64,000 nucleotides of DNA. Source: Pseudothermotoga sp. (GTDB lineage Bacteria; Thermotogota; Thermotogae; Thermotogales; DSM-5069). This document shows, piece by piece, positions 26,000-35,015 of the stretch. The notes under the pieces were generated by a model. That model did not search any database, was not told the DNA's origin, and was given only the letters and a program-made list of their open reading frames with translations. Each line of letters opens with the position of its first letter. Positions within the stretch are counted from its first letter, which is position 1. The stretch spans positions 12,140 to 76,139 of the forward strand of contig DOKY01000034.1 of the NCBI GenBank assembly GCA_003510135.1, given 5' to 3'. A program made the translations under genes and the position numbers.

Positions 26000-26028
26000 A
26001 TATTATGCTACCTGAACTGGTTTGCCAA
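26000..26028 (-). promoter_or_regulatory. Promoter of the fmdB-mce-decarboxylase-cheW operon
   Basis: On the minus strand TTGGCA (26028-26023), 17 bases, then TAATAT (26005-26000): 5 of 6 and about 4 of 6 matches at ideal spacing. Transcription would begin near 25993. Confidence 0.65.
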
Positions 26029-26042
26029 ACGGTTAATACTTC

Positions 26043-26474
26043 TTAAATGAGAATCAAGCCACGTTCCACATAAGCCTTCGCAAGGCACAGCATCTGACCC
26101 CAACCGTACGCGCAACCGAGCGCGATCGACAACTCCTTTTCGCCGTCGACGAGCACGGAATCTTCCACCTTCAGCCACGATCCGTTCTTTCCGTGCGGTA
26201 TGAAAGTCATTTTGACCCTCGATCTGAAGCCATCTTCATATTCGTACCACCAGAACTCGAAGACTCTAAAAGTTTCCACGAAGATCACCACACCGCGATC
26301 TTCGACGATCTCGTCAGCCGTGATCCGCTTCCAGCGAAAGTGGATCTGACCGCCTTCGAAGGTCTCTATCGTCATACCGTCGGTGAACCACGGATCCCAG
26401 CCGTTGGGATTGACAAAAAGATGCCACAGTTTTTCTACTGGAACGTTGAAATGCTCCACGAAGTGCATTTTCAC
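26043..26474 (-). CDS. SRPBCC (START/AHSA1-like) domain protein
   Basis: A 143-residue single-domain protein: MHFVEHFNVPVEKLWHLFVNPNGWDPWFTDG, then alternating strands and a C-terminal helix (GCAYGWGQMLCLAKAYVE). This is the helix-grip fold that binds hydrophobic ligands or acts as a co-chaperone domain. The frame is open far upstream, but that part is antisense to the next gene and lies beyond the promoter, so I place the start at GTG 26474 (ATG 26468 is the alternative). Confidence 0.75.
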   Translation of the reverse strand: MKMHFVEHFNVPVEKLWHLFVNPNGWDPWFTDGMTIETFEGGQIHFRWKRITADEIVEDRGVVIFVETFRVFEFWWYEYEDGFRSRVKMTFIPHGKNGSWLKVEDSVLVDGEKELSIALGCAYGWGQMLCLAKAYVERGLILI

Positions 26475-26502
26475 GGTCTGAAGCACGAGCGACACCGACT
26501 TA

Positions 26503-26532
26503 ATTTTACTACGCAAAGTGAAGTGGTAGAAT
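26503..26532. promoter_or_regulatory. Overlapping divergent promoters
   Basis: Plus strand: TTTACT (26505-26510), 16 bases, TAGAAT (26527-26532), for the membrane protein at 26559. Minus strand: TAAAAT (26508-26503), the likely -10 of the SRPBCC gene. The two share bases, so polymerase binding at one may exclude the other. Confidence 0.45.
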
Positions 26533-26558
26533 AAAGGCGCGCGAGGAGGGGTGGAACC

Positions 26559-27281
26559 GTGAACCTGGAAGTCTTCAGGTTGGACACCGTCCTGGAGCTC
26601 TGGTACATCGTGTTGCCGATCTGTGTTTTCGTGGTCTTTGCGGCGAGATACCTCGAGAACATTCTTATGTCCCTGCTCGGTTTTCTGATCGGTAGTTTCT
26701 TTGTCAGTCCCCTGCTCATCGAATGGATGGGAAAGGTGGAGTTCTTGAGGGGAATGCAGCAGAAACTGTTGGAGAACTCGACCGCACACCTGATCTTTGT
26801 CCTCATCTTAGGCGTTCTGTGCGGTGCCGTGCTGTACGGCCTGTACAAGATCTTCGTCTTTCTCGCAGGTTTCCTCGCGGCGGGTGCTCTGGGTTATTAT
26901 CTGACGCGCCTGATCCTTCAGGATAAGGAGCTGGGTGCGATCGGGCAATTCGATCTCAAGGTGCTCGTACCGATCGGTGTCGGGCTGTTGCTCGGTGTGA
27001 TCTGCGGCCTGATCGCTGTGAGGAAGAGCGGTCAGGTGCTCGCTGTTGTATCACTGCTCGTTGCGAGCGCTCTTTTGTCCTTCTCTCTGATTGGATGGTC
27101 CTATACGTGGATGAGTGGAAGTTCCATAGGAGAAGTTTCAAAAATGTTTGAAAACCGCGCGATCATGTTCGCGTTCGTGGCCGTCTGGCTCATCCTGTTT
27201 GCATTCAGTGTGATGCTGAACTTCAGAAGGAGGGCCAAGACGACCCCCCCGGAAAACAGAAAAACCAAGGTCAATCAGTGA
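26559..27281 (+). CDS. Multi-pass membrane protein of unknown function
   Basis: A 240-residue protein with about seven hydrophobic helices rich in Gly and Leu (WYIVLPICVFVVFAA, LMSLLGFLIGSFFVSPLLI, FVLILGVLCGAVLYGLY, VFLAGFLAAGALGYYL, VLVPIGVGLLLGVICGL, AFVAVWLILFAFSVML) and a basic tail. The pattern resembles DUF4203/TMEM198-like proteins, but I cannot assign it firmly. GTG 26559 follows GGAGGGG. Its 3' end overlaps the thioredoxin gene by 11 bases. Confidence 0.7.
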   Translation: MNLEVFRLDTVLELWYIVLPICVFVVFAARYLENILMSLLGFLIGSFFVSPLLIEWMGKVEFLRGMQQKLLENSTAHLIFVLILGVLCGAVLYGLYKIFVFLAGFLAAGALGYYLTRLILQDKELGAIGQFDLKVLVPIGVGLLLGVICGLIAVRKSGQVLAVVSLLVASALLSFSLIGWSYTWMSGSSIGEVSKMFENRAIMFAFVAVWLILFAFSVMLNFRRRAKTTPPENRKTKVNQ

Positions 27282-27936
27282 TCAGGAGCACGCGAAAGAC
27301 TCCAAGCTCGTTCAGTTTGTTTGCGGTCTGTTCATCTTTGGTAAGGTACACCTTGAAAACGTCGGGCTTCTCCACAACTGAATCGACAAGCAACGCGTTT
27401 GGATCGTTCTGAAGAACGAAGCTCGCCTCCTCTTCGGTCACGCGCAGAAGTTTTCTCTCACCCACGAAGCTGTCTTTTTTCTTCGCATACTGAGAGAAAT
27501 CTTCTTTGATCTCCTGATAAACGTATCTCAGAACCTGAGCGAACGTGCTTGCCGGAGCATAACCCGGCAGATACACTAAAGGCGAAGCTTCGCTGCTGAA
27601 GAACCAAATGGTCGGCACACCGCTGACACCGAAATAATTGAACAGCTGGGCGTAGGTCATCTTCTGACCGAAGGCCTCTGTTGACCTGCTTGTATCGTAC
27701 ATCGCTTCAACGAAAATGAAGTTCGCCATGATGAGTTCCTTCACGGTCCGGTCCGTCAGAGTTTCGTTCTTGAGTTTCGTACAGTAGGGACACGTCTGAG
27801 TCGTGAACACGATGGCGAGCTTCTTCTGTTCGATCTTAGCCAGTTTTGCCGCGGCATCCACGTCGTTCAAGAGAACGCTCTGGCCAAAGCCGAGCAGTGT
27901 GAGGATTGTTAGCGCGACAGCCAAGAGTTTTCTCAT
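27271..27936 (-). CDS. Exported thioredoxin-fold protein
   Basis: A 221-residue periplasmic protein. MRKLLAVALTILTLLGFGQS is a signal peptide. FTTQTCPYCTKLKNE holds the CxxC redox site and GVSGVPTIWFFSS the cis-proline loop; the last 60 residues are an extra domain. It lies 14 bases after ccdA, which supplies electrons across the membrane, so it probably reduces periplasmic disulfides. Confidence 0.88.
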   Translation of the reverse strand: MRKLLAVALTILTLLGFGQSVLLNDVDAAAKLAKIEQKKLAIVFTTQTCPYCTKLKNETLTDRTVKELIMANFIFVEAMYDTSRSTEAFGQKMTYAQLFNYFGVSGVPTIWFFSSEASPLVYLPGYAPASTFAQVLRYVYQEIKEDFSQYAKKKDSFVGERKLLRVTEEEASFVLQNDPNALLVDSVVEKPDVFKVYLTKDEQTANKLNELGVFRVLLITD

Positions 27937-27950
27937 TCAAACCACTCCTC

Positions 27951-28601
27951 TCAAACAAAGGCTTTTCCAGCGATGATCAAAGAGCCTATCAAAAAAAGCA
28001 GAGCGCTCGTTCCGTACTTCAAAATCCTTTCCCAGAGGGGTGTTCCAAAGCTCACCTTAGTCAGCAGCTTCGACACGAACCCACCGATCGTCAGGAAAGG
28101 TACAGATATGCCCAGCGAGTAGATGAAGAGCAGCACGGCTCCCTTCAATGCTGTTCCTTTCGTGGCGGCGATGGCTAAGATGGATGCGAGCACTGGACTG
28201 GCGCATGGAATCCACACCATGCCTACACCAAGTCCTAGACCGATACCAGACAGGATTCCACCGGCCGCAAGCTTGTTGAGCTTGACGGCTGTGGGTTTGA
28301 ACAGTTGCACCTGCAGAAGGAACAGCACACCCATTGCGATGATCAGCGTGCCCGACACGTAGCGGAGCACGTTCTTGTTTAAAAACCCACCTACCGCGCC
28401 CGACAGGGCTCCCAGAATCGAGAAAGTTGCGGACAGTCCCAAGAAGAAGCCCATGATCCTGAAGAAGGCGTTCCTACCCTTGTCGTACAGGAGCAACGCG
28501 ATGAACGACGGTAAAAGTGGAAGTGCGCACGGGCTCAAGAAGGAGATCAAGCCGTGAACGAGCGCCGTCCAGATATCGACCTGCGTGACCGTGATGACCA
28601 T
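27951..28601 (-). CDS. ccdA: CcdA-type thiol:disulfide electron transporter
   Basis: A 216-residue membrane protein with six helices. The paired redox cysteines are in LISFLSPCALPLLPSFIALL (helix 1) and VGMVWIPCASPVLASIL (helix 4), both with the family's flanking prolines. It passes reducing power from cytoplasmic thioredoxin to the exported thioredoxin encoded next. The start lies 7 bases after GGAGGG. Confidence 0.93.
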   Translation of the reverse strand: MVITVTQVDIWTALVHGLISFLSPCALPLLPSFIALLLYDKGRNAFFRIMGFFLGLSATFSILGALSGAVGGFLNKNVLRYVSGTLIIAMGVLFLLQVQLFKPTAVKLNKLAAGGILSGIGLGLGVGMVWIPCASPVLASILAIAATKGTALKGAVLLFIYSLGISVPFLTIGGFVSKLLTKVSFGTPLWERILKYGTSALLFLIGSLIIAGKAFV

Positions 28602-28640
28602 TCGTTTTCCCTCCGAAATTGGACTGGTTTTGTCGGGAAT

Positions 28641-28686
28641 ATTTTAGCACAGATCTTTTGCATACACCAACGGCATGTTATAAAAT
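28641..28686. promoter_or_regulatory. Divergent promoters between ccdA and the HD-GYP sensor
   Basis: Minus strand: extended -10 TGCTAAAAT (28649-28641) for ccdA. Plus strand: TTGCAT (28658-28663), 17 bases, TAAAAT (28681-28686) for the sensor gene whose TTG start is at 28731. Confidence 0.55.
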
Positions 28687-28730
28687 CGTTGTTGGACGTG
28701 CAAGAATCGTTAAAGTCAGGGGGAAAGCTT

Positions 28731-30758
28731 TTGAAAGGGAGACTGCTTTTCTTTTTCGCGTTGTTTTTAGTAACCGTCAGCTTTTCTGAGCGAATCAGGT
28801 TCGTCAGTGGAGATTTCTATCCTCCTTTCGTCTACAGAGATGTGAAAGGAGAAGTGGTGGGAATCTCCGTGGAGATACTGAAAGCGATCGAGAAAGTTTC
28901 CAAACTGAGGTTCGATATCGAACTCAGACCCTTCTCTGAAGCATTGAGTCTCGTTGAAAGTGGCCAGGCAGACATGATCAATCTGATCTTTAAAACTCCT
29001 GAGAGAGAAAGATTTCTTTTGTTCTCAAAGCCAATTCTGAGAATCCAGAGTCTTGTTTGGGTGAGAAAGGATTTGAGAGTAAAAGATTTTGAAGACCTCA
29101 CGGCATTCGTGGTGGGAGTTGTCGAAGGCGATGCGAACGAGTCGCTGCTCAGAGCGAAGAATCCTTCGATCGTGTTCAAACGGTACAGCAATTTCGATGA
29201 GCTCGTTCAGGCCGTCGAAAGAGGAGAGATCGACGTCTTTCTCATGGAAGATCTGACCGCACGTTATTATCTGATAAAACACGATCTGTACCATCTGTTC
29301 GAAAGTCTTCCGCCAATTTCCGCTGAGTGGGCGTACTTTGCATTTCCGAAATCGAAGCTGCAGCTTCTGGAGCAGTTCAACGCGGCTCTGGACAGGCTTC
29401 CCAGAGGAGAAATCGATAGGATGGTCAATCTCTTCGTGAAACCAAGATTCTTCTTCCCGATCTGGTTGCGCTGGTTGATACTCGCCGGTTCCTCGGTAAC
29501 CCTTCTGGTCTTCATCGCTATGATTCTCATCAACAAACGTCTCGCACGTCTGGTCGAGCAGCGAACCGAGGAGCTGAAAAAGAAACACGAAGAACTTCAA
29601 GCATCCTACGAAGAGCTCGACGCGGTGAACCAGGAATTCAGGGCGAGCAACGAAGAGCTGGAAGCCATGAACCAGGAGCTGGAAGACCTCAACAGGAGGC
29701 TCGAGGAAAAGACGGAGCAGGCCGAACGCTTTCAGAGGGCCTCTCAAGAAATTCTGGATCTAGTGAACAGACTGACTTATGAAACTCTGCAGGAAAAGGA
29801 GTTTCTTTTTGACATTCTGAAGGTTTTCAAACGATACCTGCCCGAACACCATTTTGCTGGTGTCATTCTGAAATCCAGTCAGCCTGGTATGATCACCTGT
29901 GTAATGCGAGAAGGAGAACCAATCATTAAAAGAATTAAAGCTTCCCTTGGTTCAGAACAGACTCACGAAGAACTTTTGAAAATCGTTGCTGATGTGTGCA
30001 ACGAGAAGGATCTGACCGGCACTGAACTTGTTCCGATACGTTCTCAAGAGACCATACACGGTGTGTTCTTCTACAGGTGTGAGAACATGAACGCTGTGGA
30101 GAAACAGTACATTGAAAAGTTTGCAACCTTCCTGGCCAATCTGCTCTCTTTCAGGAGCTACGTGAGAGAACAGGGACTGTTCCAGAGAAGGCTTTTGGGC
30201 GTTGTTGTCAAGGCGCTCGAGTATTACGATTACTACGCGAGAGGTCATTCTCAAAACGTTGCACTTTATGCCACACTGTTTGCAGAAAGGCTCGGTCTGG
30301 AGCGTAACGTTATCAGGCGTCTGTTCTGGGTTGGTATGGTGCACGATGTGGGAAAGATCTTCGTGCCACAGCACATCTTGAACAAGAAGGGATTTCTCAC
30401 GACTGAAGAGTTCGAGCTGGTCAAGATACACCCGCTCAAGAGTTTCGAGTTGCTCAGTGAGGCGGGCCTGGAAGACATAGCCCGGATCGCGAGACACCAC
30501 CACGAGCGTTACGATGGCAAAGGTTATCCTGATGGATTGTCTGGCGAAAACATTCCGTTCGAATCGAGGATTCTGACTATCGTCGATGCATTCGATGCGA
30601 TGACCACAGACAGACCTTACAAAAAGGGCATGACTTTAGAACAGGCTATCGTTGAGATCGAACGCTGCAGTGGCTCTCAATTCGATCCGTACCTGGCGAA
30701 AAAGTTTGTGGATCTTCTCAAGGAAAGTCCAGAACAGTTCTTGAGAAAGGACAGGTGA
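28731..30758 (+). CDS. Solute-binding/GAF/HD-GYP transmembrane signalling protein
   Basis: A 675-residue sensor. A signal peptide (LLFFFALFLVTVSFS) leads to a periplasmic family-3 solute-binding domain (about 20-240; FVSGDFYPPFVYRD, GQADMINLIFKTPERE). A membrane helix follows (IWLRWLILAGSSVTLLVFIAMILI), then a long coiled coil with EELEAMNQE-type heptads, a GAF-like part (about 345-490) and an HD-GYP domain (MVHDVGKIFVPQHILNKKG, RHHHERYDGKGYPDGLSG). HD-GYP domains hydrolyse cyclic di-GMP. It should tie an external small solute to c-di-GMP level. TTG 28731 is chosen because AGGGGG lies 7 bases upstream and it begins the signal peptide. Confidence 0.9.
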   Translation: MKGRLLFFFALFLVTVSFSERIRFVSGDFYPPFVYRDVKGEVVGISVEILKAIEKVSKLRFDIELRPFSEALSLVESGQADMINLIFKTPERERFLLFSKPILRIQSLVWVRKDLRVKDFEDLTAFVVGVVEGDANESLLRAKNPSIVFKRYSNFDELVQAVERGEIDVFLMEDLTARYYLIKHDLYHLFESLPPISAEWAYFAFPKSKLQLLEQFNAALDRLPRGEIDRMVNLFVKPRFFFPIWLRWLILAGSSVTLLVFIAMILINKRLARLVEQRTEELKKKHEELQASYEELDAVNQEFRASNEELEAMNQELEDLNRRLEEKTEQAERFQRASQEILDLVNRLTYETLQEKEFLFDILKVFKRYLPEHHFAGVILKSSQPGMITCVMREGEPIIKRIKASLGSEQTHEELLKIVADVCNEKDLTGTELVPIRSQETIHGVFFYRCENMNAVEKQYIEKFATFLANLLSFRSYVREQGLFQRRLLGVVVKALEYYDYYARGHSQNVALYATLFAERLGLERNVIRRLFWVGMVHDVGKIFVPQHILNKKGFLTTEEFELVKIHPLKSFELLSEAGLEDIARIARHHHERYDGKGYPDGLSGENIPFESRILTIVDAFDAMTTDRPYKKGMTLEQAIVEIERCSGSQFDPYLAKKFVDLLKESPEQFLRKDR

Positions 30759-30763
30759 TGTGA

Positions 30764-31165
30764 ATGAGATCTATGCTGAGATTGAGAATGAGTGAGCACG
30801 ATGCGCACTACGCTGGAGGATTGGTCGATGGAGCGAAGATACTGCAGCTCATGGGCGATGTTGCTACTGAACTTCTGATCAGACACGATGGCGACGAAGG
30901 CCTGCTGAGGGCGTACGAGAGCGTTGAGTTCTTGAAGCCCGTTTTTGCTGGGGACTTTCTCGAAGTCTACGGTGAGATCGTCGAGGTCGGCAACACCTCC
31001 AGAAAGATGAAGTTCGAGGTGTACAAGGTCATCAGCAACGCGCAGATCCCGGAACAACCTTCCGCCTGCGACGTGCTCGATCCACCCGTGCTCGTTGCGA
31101 AGGCAGTTGCAGTCTGCGTGGTCCCCAAGGACAGACAGAGGAGGTCAGAAAGATGGAAAAGCTGA
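30764..31165 (+). CDS. kal: 3-aminobutyryl-CoA ammonia-lyase
   Basis: A 133-residue hot-dog-fold protein: RLRMSEHDAHYAGGLVDGAKILQLMGDVATE, then FLKPVFAGDFLEVYGEIVEVG. This matches the L-3-aminobutyryl-CoA deaminase of lysine fermentation, which gives crotonyl-CoA. It sits directly before kce, its pathway partner, with a 13-base overlap. ATG 30764 is taken; ATG 30773 is possible. Confidence 0.85.
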   Translation: MRSMLRLRMSEHDAHYAGGLVDGAKILQLMGDVATELLIRHDGDEGLLRAYESVEFLKPVFAGDFLEVYGEIVEVGNTSRKMKFEVYKVISNAQIPEQPSACDVLDPPVLVAKAVAVCVVPKDRQRRSERWKS

Positions 31166-31980
31166 TCATAACCGTTGCGGTCTGTGGCGCTGAAGTCACA
31201 AGAAAGGATACCCCTTACATCCCGATCACACCAGAAGAGATCGCTCAGCAAACCTACGAAGCTTACCTTGCCGGCGCGTCCATAGTGCATCTGCACGTCA
31301 GGGACGAAAACGGTAATCCAACGCAAGACCCGCAGATCTTCAAAAGAACGGTTCAACTTATAAGGGAAAGGTGCCCCGATATCATCGTGCAGGTTTCCAC
31401 GGGCGGGGCCGTATGGATGACACCGGAAGAGAGGCTCCAATCGCTCGAGGCCGATCCGGACATGGCCACGCTCACCACGGGCACGGTGAACTTTGGAAAC
31501 GATGTGTTCTTCAACAGCATGCCGATGATAGAAAGGTTCGCTCTGGCCATGAAAGAGAAGGGCATCATGCCGGAATTCGAGTGCTTTGATCTGGGACACA
31601 TAAACAACGCCCTGACCCTGGTGAAGAAGGATCTGGTTCAGGGTCATCTTCACTTCGATTTCGTCATGGGAGTTCCGGGCGGTATAGCGGCAAACGCGAG
31701 AAATCTGGTCACGATGGTGGACAGTCTTCCTGTTGGTGCAACTTGGTCCGTGGCCGGGATAGGTAGATACGAGTTCGCCATGGCCGCTCTTGCCATCGTC
31801 ATGGGAGGTCATGTGAGGGTTGGTATGGAGGACAACATTTACATAGAAAAAGGTGTACTCGCGAAATCTAACGCCGAACTGGTCGAAAAGGTTGTGAGGC
31901 TGGCCAGAGAACTCGGCAGACCGATCGCCACAGCGAAGGAGGCCAGAGAGATTCTGCAGCTCGGGGAGAGAAGAAAATGA
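31153..31980 (+). CDS. kce: 3-keto-5-aminohexanoate cleavage enzyme
   Basis: A 275-residue BKACE-family zinc enzyme that, with acetyl-CoA, splits 3-keto-5-aminohexanoate into acetoacetate and 3-aminobutyryl-CoA. SIVHLHVRDENGNPTQD carries the two metal His residues, EFECFDLGHINNA the Glu, and GGHVRVGMEDNIYI the C-terminal motif. The aminomutase and dehydrogenase genes of the pathway are not in this window. The end overlaps the guaA start (ATGA). Confidence 0.9.
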   Translation: MEKLIITVAVCGAEVTRKDTPYIPITPEEIAQQTYEAYLAGASIVHLHVRDENGNPTQDPQIFKRTVQLIRERCPDIIVQVSTGGAVWMTPEERLQSLEADPDMATLTTGTVNFGNDVFFNSMPMIERFALAMKEKGIMPEFECFDLGHINNALTLVKKDLVQGHLHFDFVMGVPGGIAANARNLVTMVDSLPVGATWSVAGIGRYEFAMAALAIVMGGHVRVGMEDNIYIEKGVLAKSNAELVEKVVRLARELGRPIATAKEAREILQLGERRK

Positions 31981-33491
31981 AGGTTCTCATACTCGACTAC
32001 GGTTCGCAGTACACACAGCTCATTGCGCGCACTGTCAGAGAACTGGGTTACTACAGCCAAGTGGTCCAGCCTGACGAAGACGTGGACGTCTCGAACATCA
32101 ACGCCCTGATCCTTTCCGGTGGGCCTGCGAGCGTGTACGAGCCAAACGCACCGAAACTTCCAGTCTGGTTCGATGCCTACAGGGGAAAGGTGCTCGGAAT
32201 ATGTTACGGCATGCAGCTTCTCGCGCACGAACTTGGTGGAAGGGTTGAACCTGGCGAGCTTGCAGAGTACGGCAGGACTGAGATCAGGATCGTTAAAGAC
32301 GATCCCATCTTTGAGGACGTTCCCAGAGAAACCACCGTCTGGATGAGCCATTCAGACGTGGTGAAAGCCCTGCCTGAAGGTTTCGAGGTCATGGCCTATT
32401 CGAAGAACGGATTGATCGTGGCCGCGAGCGATCTTGAAAGGTTCTGGCTCTTGCAGTTTCATCCAGAGGTTCGCCACACGCAGTTTGGAAGACAAATGTT
32501 GCAGAACTTTCTCGGCAAGATATGCGGTTTGAAGCCAGACTGGAATCTGGAAGATTTCATCGCACGAAAGATCGAAGAACTCAGAAAAGAACTGAGCGGC
32601 AAGAAGGTTATTGCCGCGCTCTCGGGCGGTGTGGATTCCTCTGTCGCGTGCGTTCTGGTGCACAAGGCGATCGGCGCGAATCTGCGCTGCGTGTTCGTTG
32701 ATCACGGTTTGCTGAGGAAAAACGAACCGGAGGAAGTGATGAGAGTCTTCAAAGACATGCTGCAGTTGAACGTCGTGAAGATAGACGCGCGTGAGAGATT
32801 TCTGAGCAAGTTGAAGGGTGTGGACGATCCGGAGAGAAAGAGGAAGATTATCGGAGAGGAGTTCATCAGAGTCTTCGAGCAGGAAGCCAGAAGTTACGGT
32901 GCGACTCACCTGGTGCAGGGCACCATCTATTCAGACGTGATAGAGAGTGCAAGATCCGGCAAGAAAACGGCGGCGATAAAGAGTCACCACAACGTTGGAG
33001 GGCTTCCAGAGAAGATGGATCTGAAGATTGTCGAGCCTTTGAGGAACTTGTTCAAGGATGAGGTCAGAATCGTTGGAGAGATGCTCGGTATACCGAGGGA
33101 CGTGATCCACAGACAGCCTTTCCCTGGCCCGGGCCTTGCCGTGCGCGTGATCGGGCCAGTGGACGAGGAGAAACTCAGCATCCTCAGGGAGGCGGACAGC
33201 ATACTGATCGAAACGCTAAAAGAGACAGGCTGGTACGAAAAGATCTGGCAGGCCTTCGCTGTTTTGTTGCCGGTGAGGTCCGTTGGGGTGAGGGGGGACA
33301 GAAGGGCCTACGATTATGTGCTGGCCGTAAGGTGTGTCGACAGCGTCGAGGGCATGACGGCCGACTGGTCGAAGATTCCACACGACGTGCTGGATCTGAT
33401 ATCTCGCAGGATACTGAACAACGTCAGAGGAGTCGGGAGGGTGGTGTACGACATCAGTTCAAAGCCGCCAGCGACCATCGAGTGGGAATAG
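31977..33491 (+). CDS. guaA: GMP synthase (glutamine-hydrolysing)
   Basis: A 504-residue enzyme making GMP from XMP. The N-terminal class I glutaminase (about 1-185) has the nucleophile Cys in VLGICYGMQLLAHELGG and the His/Glu in LQFHPEVRHTQFG. The ATP-pyrophosphatase domain has LSGGVDSSVACV. The C-terminal dimerisation domain ends in PPATIEWE, as is normal. No riboswitch-like leader is visible, since the gene overlaps kce. Confidence 0.97.
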   Translation: MKVLILDYGSQYTQLIARTVRELGYYSQVVQPDEDVDVSNINALILSGGPASVYEPNAPKLPVWFDAYRGKVLGICYGMQLLAHELGGRVEPGELAEYGRTEIRIVKDDPIFEDVPRETTVWMSHSDVVKALPEGFEVMAYSKNGLIVAASDLERFWLLQFHPEVRHTQFGRQMLQNFLGKICGLKPDWNLEDFIARKIEELRKELSGKKVIAALSGGVDSSVACVLVHKAIGANLRCVFVDHGLLRKNEPEEVMRVFKDMLQLNVVKIDARERFLSKLKGVDDPERKRKIIGEEFIRVFEQEARSYGATHLVQGTIYSDVIESARSGKKTAAIKSHHNVGGLPEKMDLKIVEPLRNLFKDEVRIVGEMLGIPRDVIHRQPFPGPGLAVRVIGPVDEEKLSILREADSILIETLKETGWYEKIWQAFAVLLPVRSVGVRGDRRAYDYVLAVRCVDSVEGMTADWSKIPHDVLDLISRRILNNVRGVGRVVYDISSKPPATIEWE

Positions 33492-33492
33492 G

Positions 33493-34635
33493 CTGAGCCT
33501 CTATTTCGCTTCCTTCATAAAGAGTTTCAGCTTTTTGAATTACGACATGTTGCTTCAGCTCAGAATGAGGGAGTTGTCGATAGATCTCTTCTCGATAAGT
33601 TTCCTCTCGAGCGTAACGAGCGCCGTTGGAAGTCTCGCAACTCCCTTCTGGGGAGCTCTGAGCGACGAATCCAGAAGCAGAAAGAAGGTCCTGTTCATCG
33701 CCATACTGATTGCACTCGCCATCTTGCCAGGCTACACGGTTGCCAGGCGAGCGATTGAGTTCTTCTTAGTGGCAACGATCTTCACTTTCTTCGCAAGCGC
33801 GTTCGATCCCATTGCGATGGCGATCTTTGTTGAGTCTTCAGCGATTAGTAGGAGCATTGTTGTGAGCGTTGTCAACGCGGTGAACTCTTTCGGAATGGGT
33901 GTGGGAAGGATCGTCATATCGCCGCTGTTGAACTTGCTTTCTGTGGTTCACGTGATGCTGGTCCTGTTCTTCGCCGCACTGACGATGCTGTACTTCATTC
34001 ATAGGGCCGCGGTCATGCCGCACCACCGCTACGAAATCCAAAGGACGAACCTTCAGAGAGTCTTCTCCGCGATAACATCCAAGAGTGTTTTGAAGAAAAA
34101 GAATCTCTGGGCCATGTACCTGGGTGCGTTCTTGAGACAGCTGGGCATAGGTGGCACCTTTGCGCTGATCGCGGTTTATCTTGTAGAAGAGGTGGGCCTG
34201 AAAAAGTCGATGACGATCCTGCTGGCTTCTGCTAACCCCCTCATGCAGGTGCCATCACACTTTCTGGCGGCCTGGATGATGCAGAAAATCTCGAGCAAGT
34301 ACATCGCGGCCTTCGGCATGCTCACGTCCGGTTTCGGAGCGCTGTTGTTCGCGCCTGCAGATTCAGCACTGACGGTCCTTCTGGCCTACGCGGTCTCGGG
34401 TCTCGGATTTGGGGCTTTCATCAACGGAGCGACCAACTTCGTCATAGAGAATGTGCCAGTGAACAGGCGGGCCGAATTCCTCGGGCTTTTGACTTCCGTG
34501 AGATCCTTTGGAAGCCTCTTCGGCCCGCTGCTCGCAGGCTGGCTCGCAGCGTTCTCCTTCGAGCTGGTCTTCGTCACGATGGGCTCGATCATGATCCTTG
34601 GTTCTATCCTGACGTTCGTTTACTGTCAGCGCTGA
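33493..34635 (+). CDS. MFS-family transporter, probable CTG start
   Basis: A protein of about 380 residues with 12 predicted helices of the major facilitator superfamily. SSVTSAVGSLATPFWGALSDES holds the A-like motif between helices 2 and 3. The first standard start in frame (TTG 33535) would delete most of helix 1 (LYFASFIKSFSFLNYDML). The frame is open upstream to CTG 33493, one base after the guaA stop, with GGGAATAGG just before it, so a CTG start is likely. Substrate unknown. Confidence 0.75.
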   Translation: MSLYFASFIKSFSFLNYDMLLQLRMRELSIDLFSISFLSSVTSAVGSLATPFWGALSDESRSRKKVLFIAILIALAILPGYTVARRAIEFFLVATIFTFFASAFDPIAMAIFVESSAISRSIVVSVVNAVNSFGMGVGRIVISPLLNLLSVVHVMLVLFFAALTMLYFIHRAAVMPHHRYEIQRTNLQRVFSAITSKSVLKKKNLWAMYLGAFLRQLGIGGTFALIAVYLVEEVGLKKSMTILLASANPLMQVPSHFLAAWMMQKISSKYIAAFGMLTSGFGALLFAPADSALTVLLAYAVSGLGFGAFINGATNFVIENVPVNRRAEFLGLLTSVRSFGSLFGPLLAGWLAAFSFELVFVTMGSIMILGSILTFVYCQR

Positions 34636-35012
34636 TCCGGTCTTTCCTGCAGTCTGAACAGGTCCGTCCTCTCGGTGTTGGAGAGCAGAGATTTTCTCCT
34701 GTGGGCGGCGCTCAAAGCCATCCTCTTGAGGATCGCGGGTAGATCGCTCTTGGTCATCACTTCTTTTCCAAGGATCTGTTCCAGCTCGCTTGAGAGTCTG
34801 TATCCGTTCTCGCTCTCAGGCTCAAAGATGATCTGGTTCGAATGGTCCTTTGTGATCGCTGGATTCACTCTGCTCAGAAATTTGATAGCAAATTCGATGA
34901 AAACGTCTCTCGTTTCTTCCGGTCTCTTCACCGCGGCGAGTCTCTCACGGTAGGCGCTCTCGAGTTCCTTTTCGAACTTCACGAAAGAGAGAACCTTTTC
35001 ACCTTTTTTCAT
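34626..35012 (-). CDS. Conserved-looking protein of unknown function
   Basis: A 128-residue, mostly helical, charged protein (FVKFEKELESAYRERLAAVK, RLSSELEQILGKEVMTKSDLP). No signal peptide, no membrane helix, no motif I know. It follows rsmE by 3 bases on the minus strand and overlaps the MFS gene end by 10 bases. Confidence 0.65.
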   Translation of the reverse strand: MKKGEKVLSFVKFEKELESAYRERLAAVKRPEETRDVFIEFAIKFLSRVNPAITKDHSNQIIFEPESENGYRLSSELEQILGKEVMTKSDLPAILKRMALSAAHRRKSLLSNTERTDLFRLQERPDQR

Positions 35013-35015
35013 TGT

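Noticed and set aside
26475..26789. N-terminal extension of the SRPBCC gene
   Set aside because: The frame is open, but this part is antisense to the membrane protein gene, lies upstream of the likely promoter and is full of His/Gln/Pro shadow composition.
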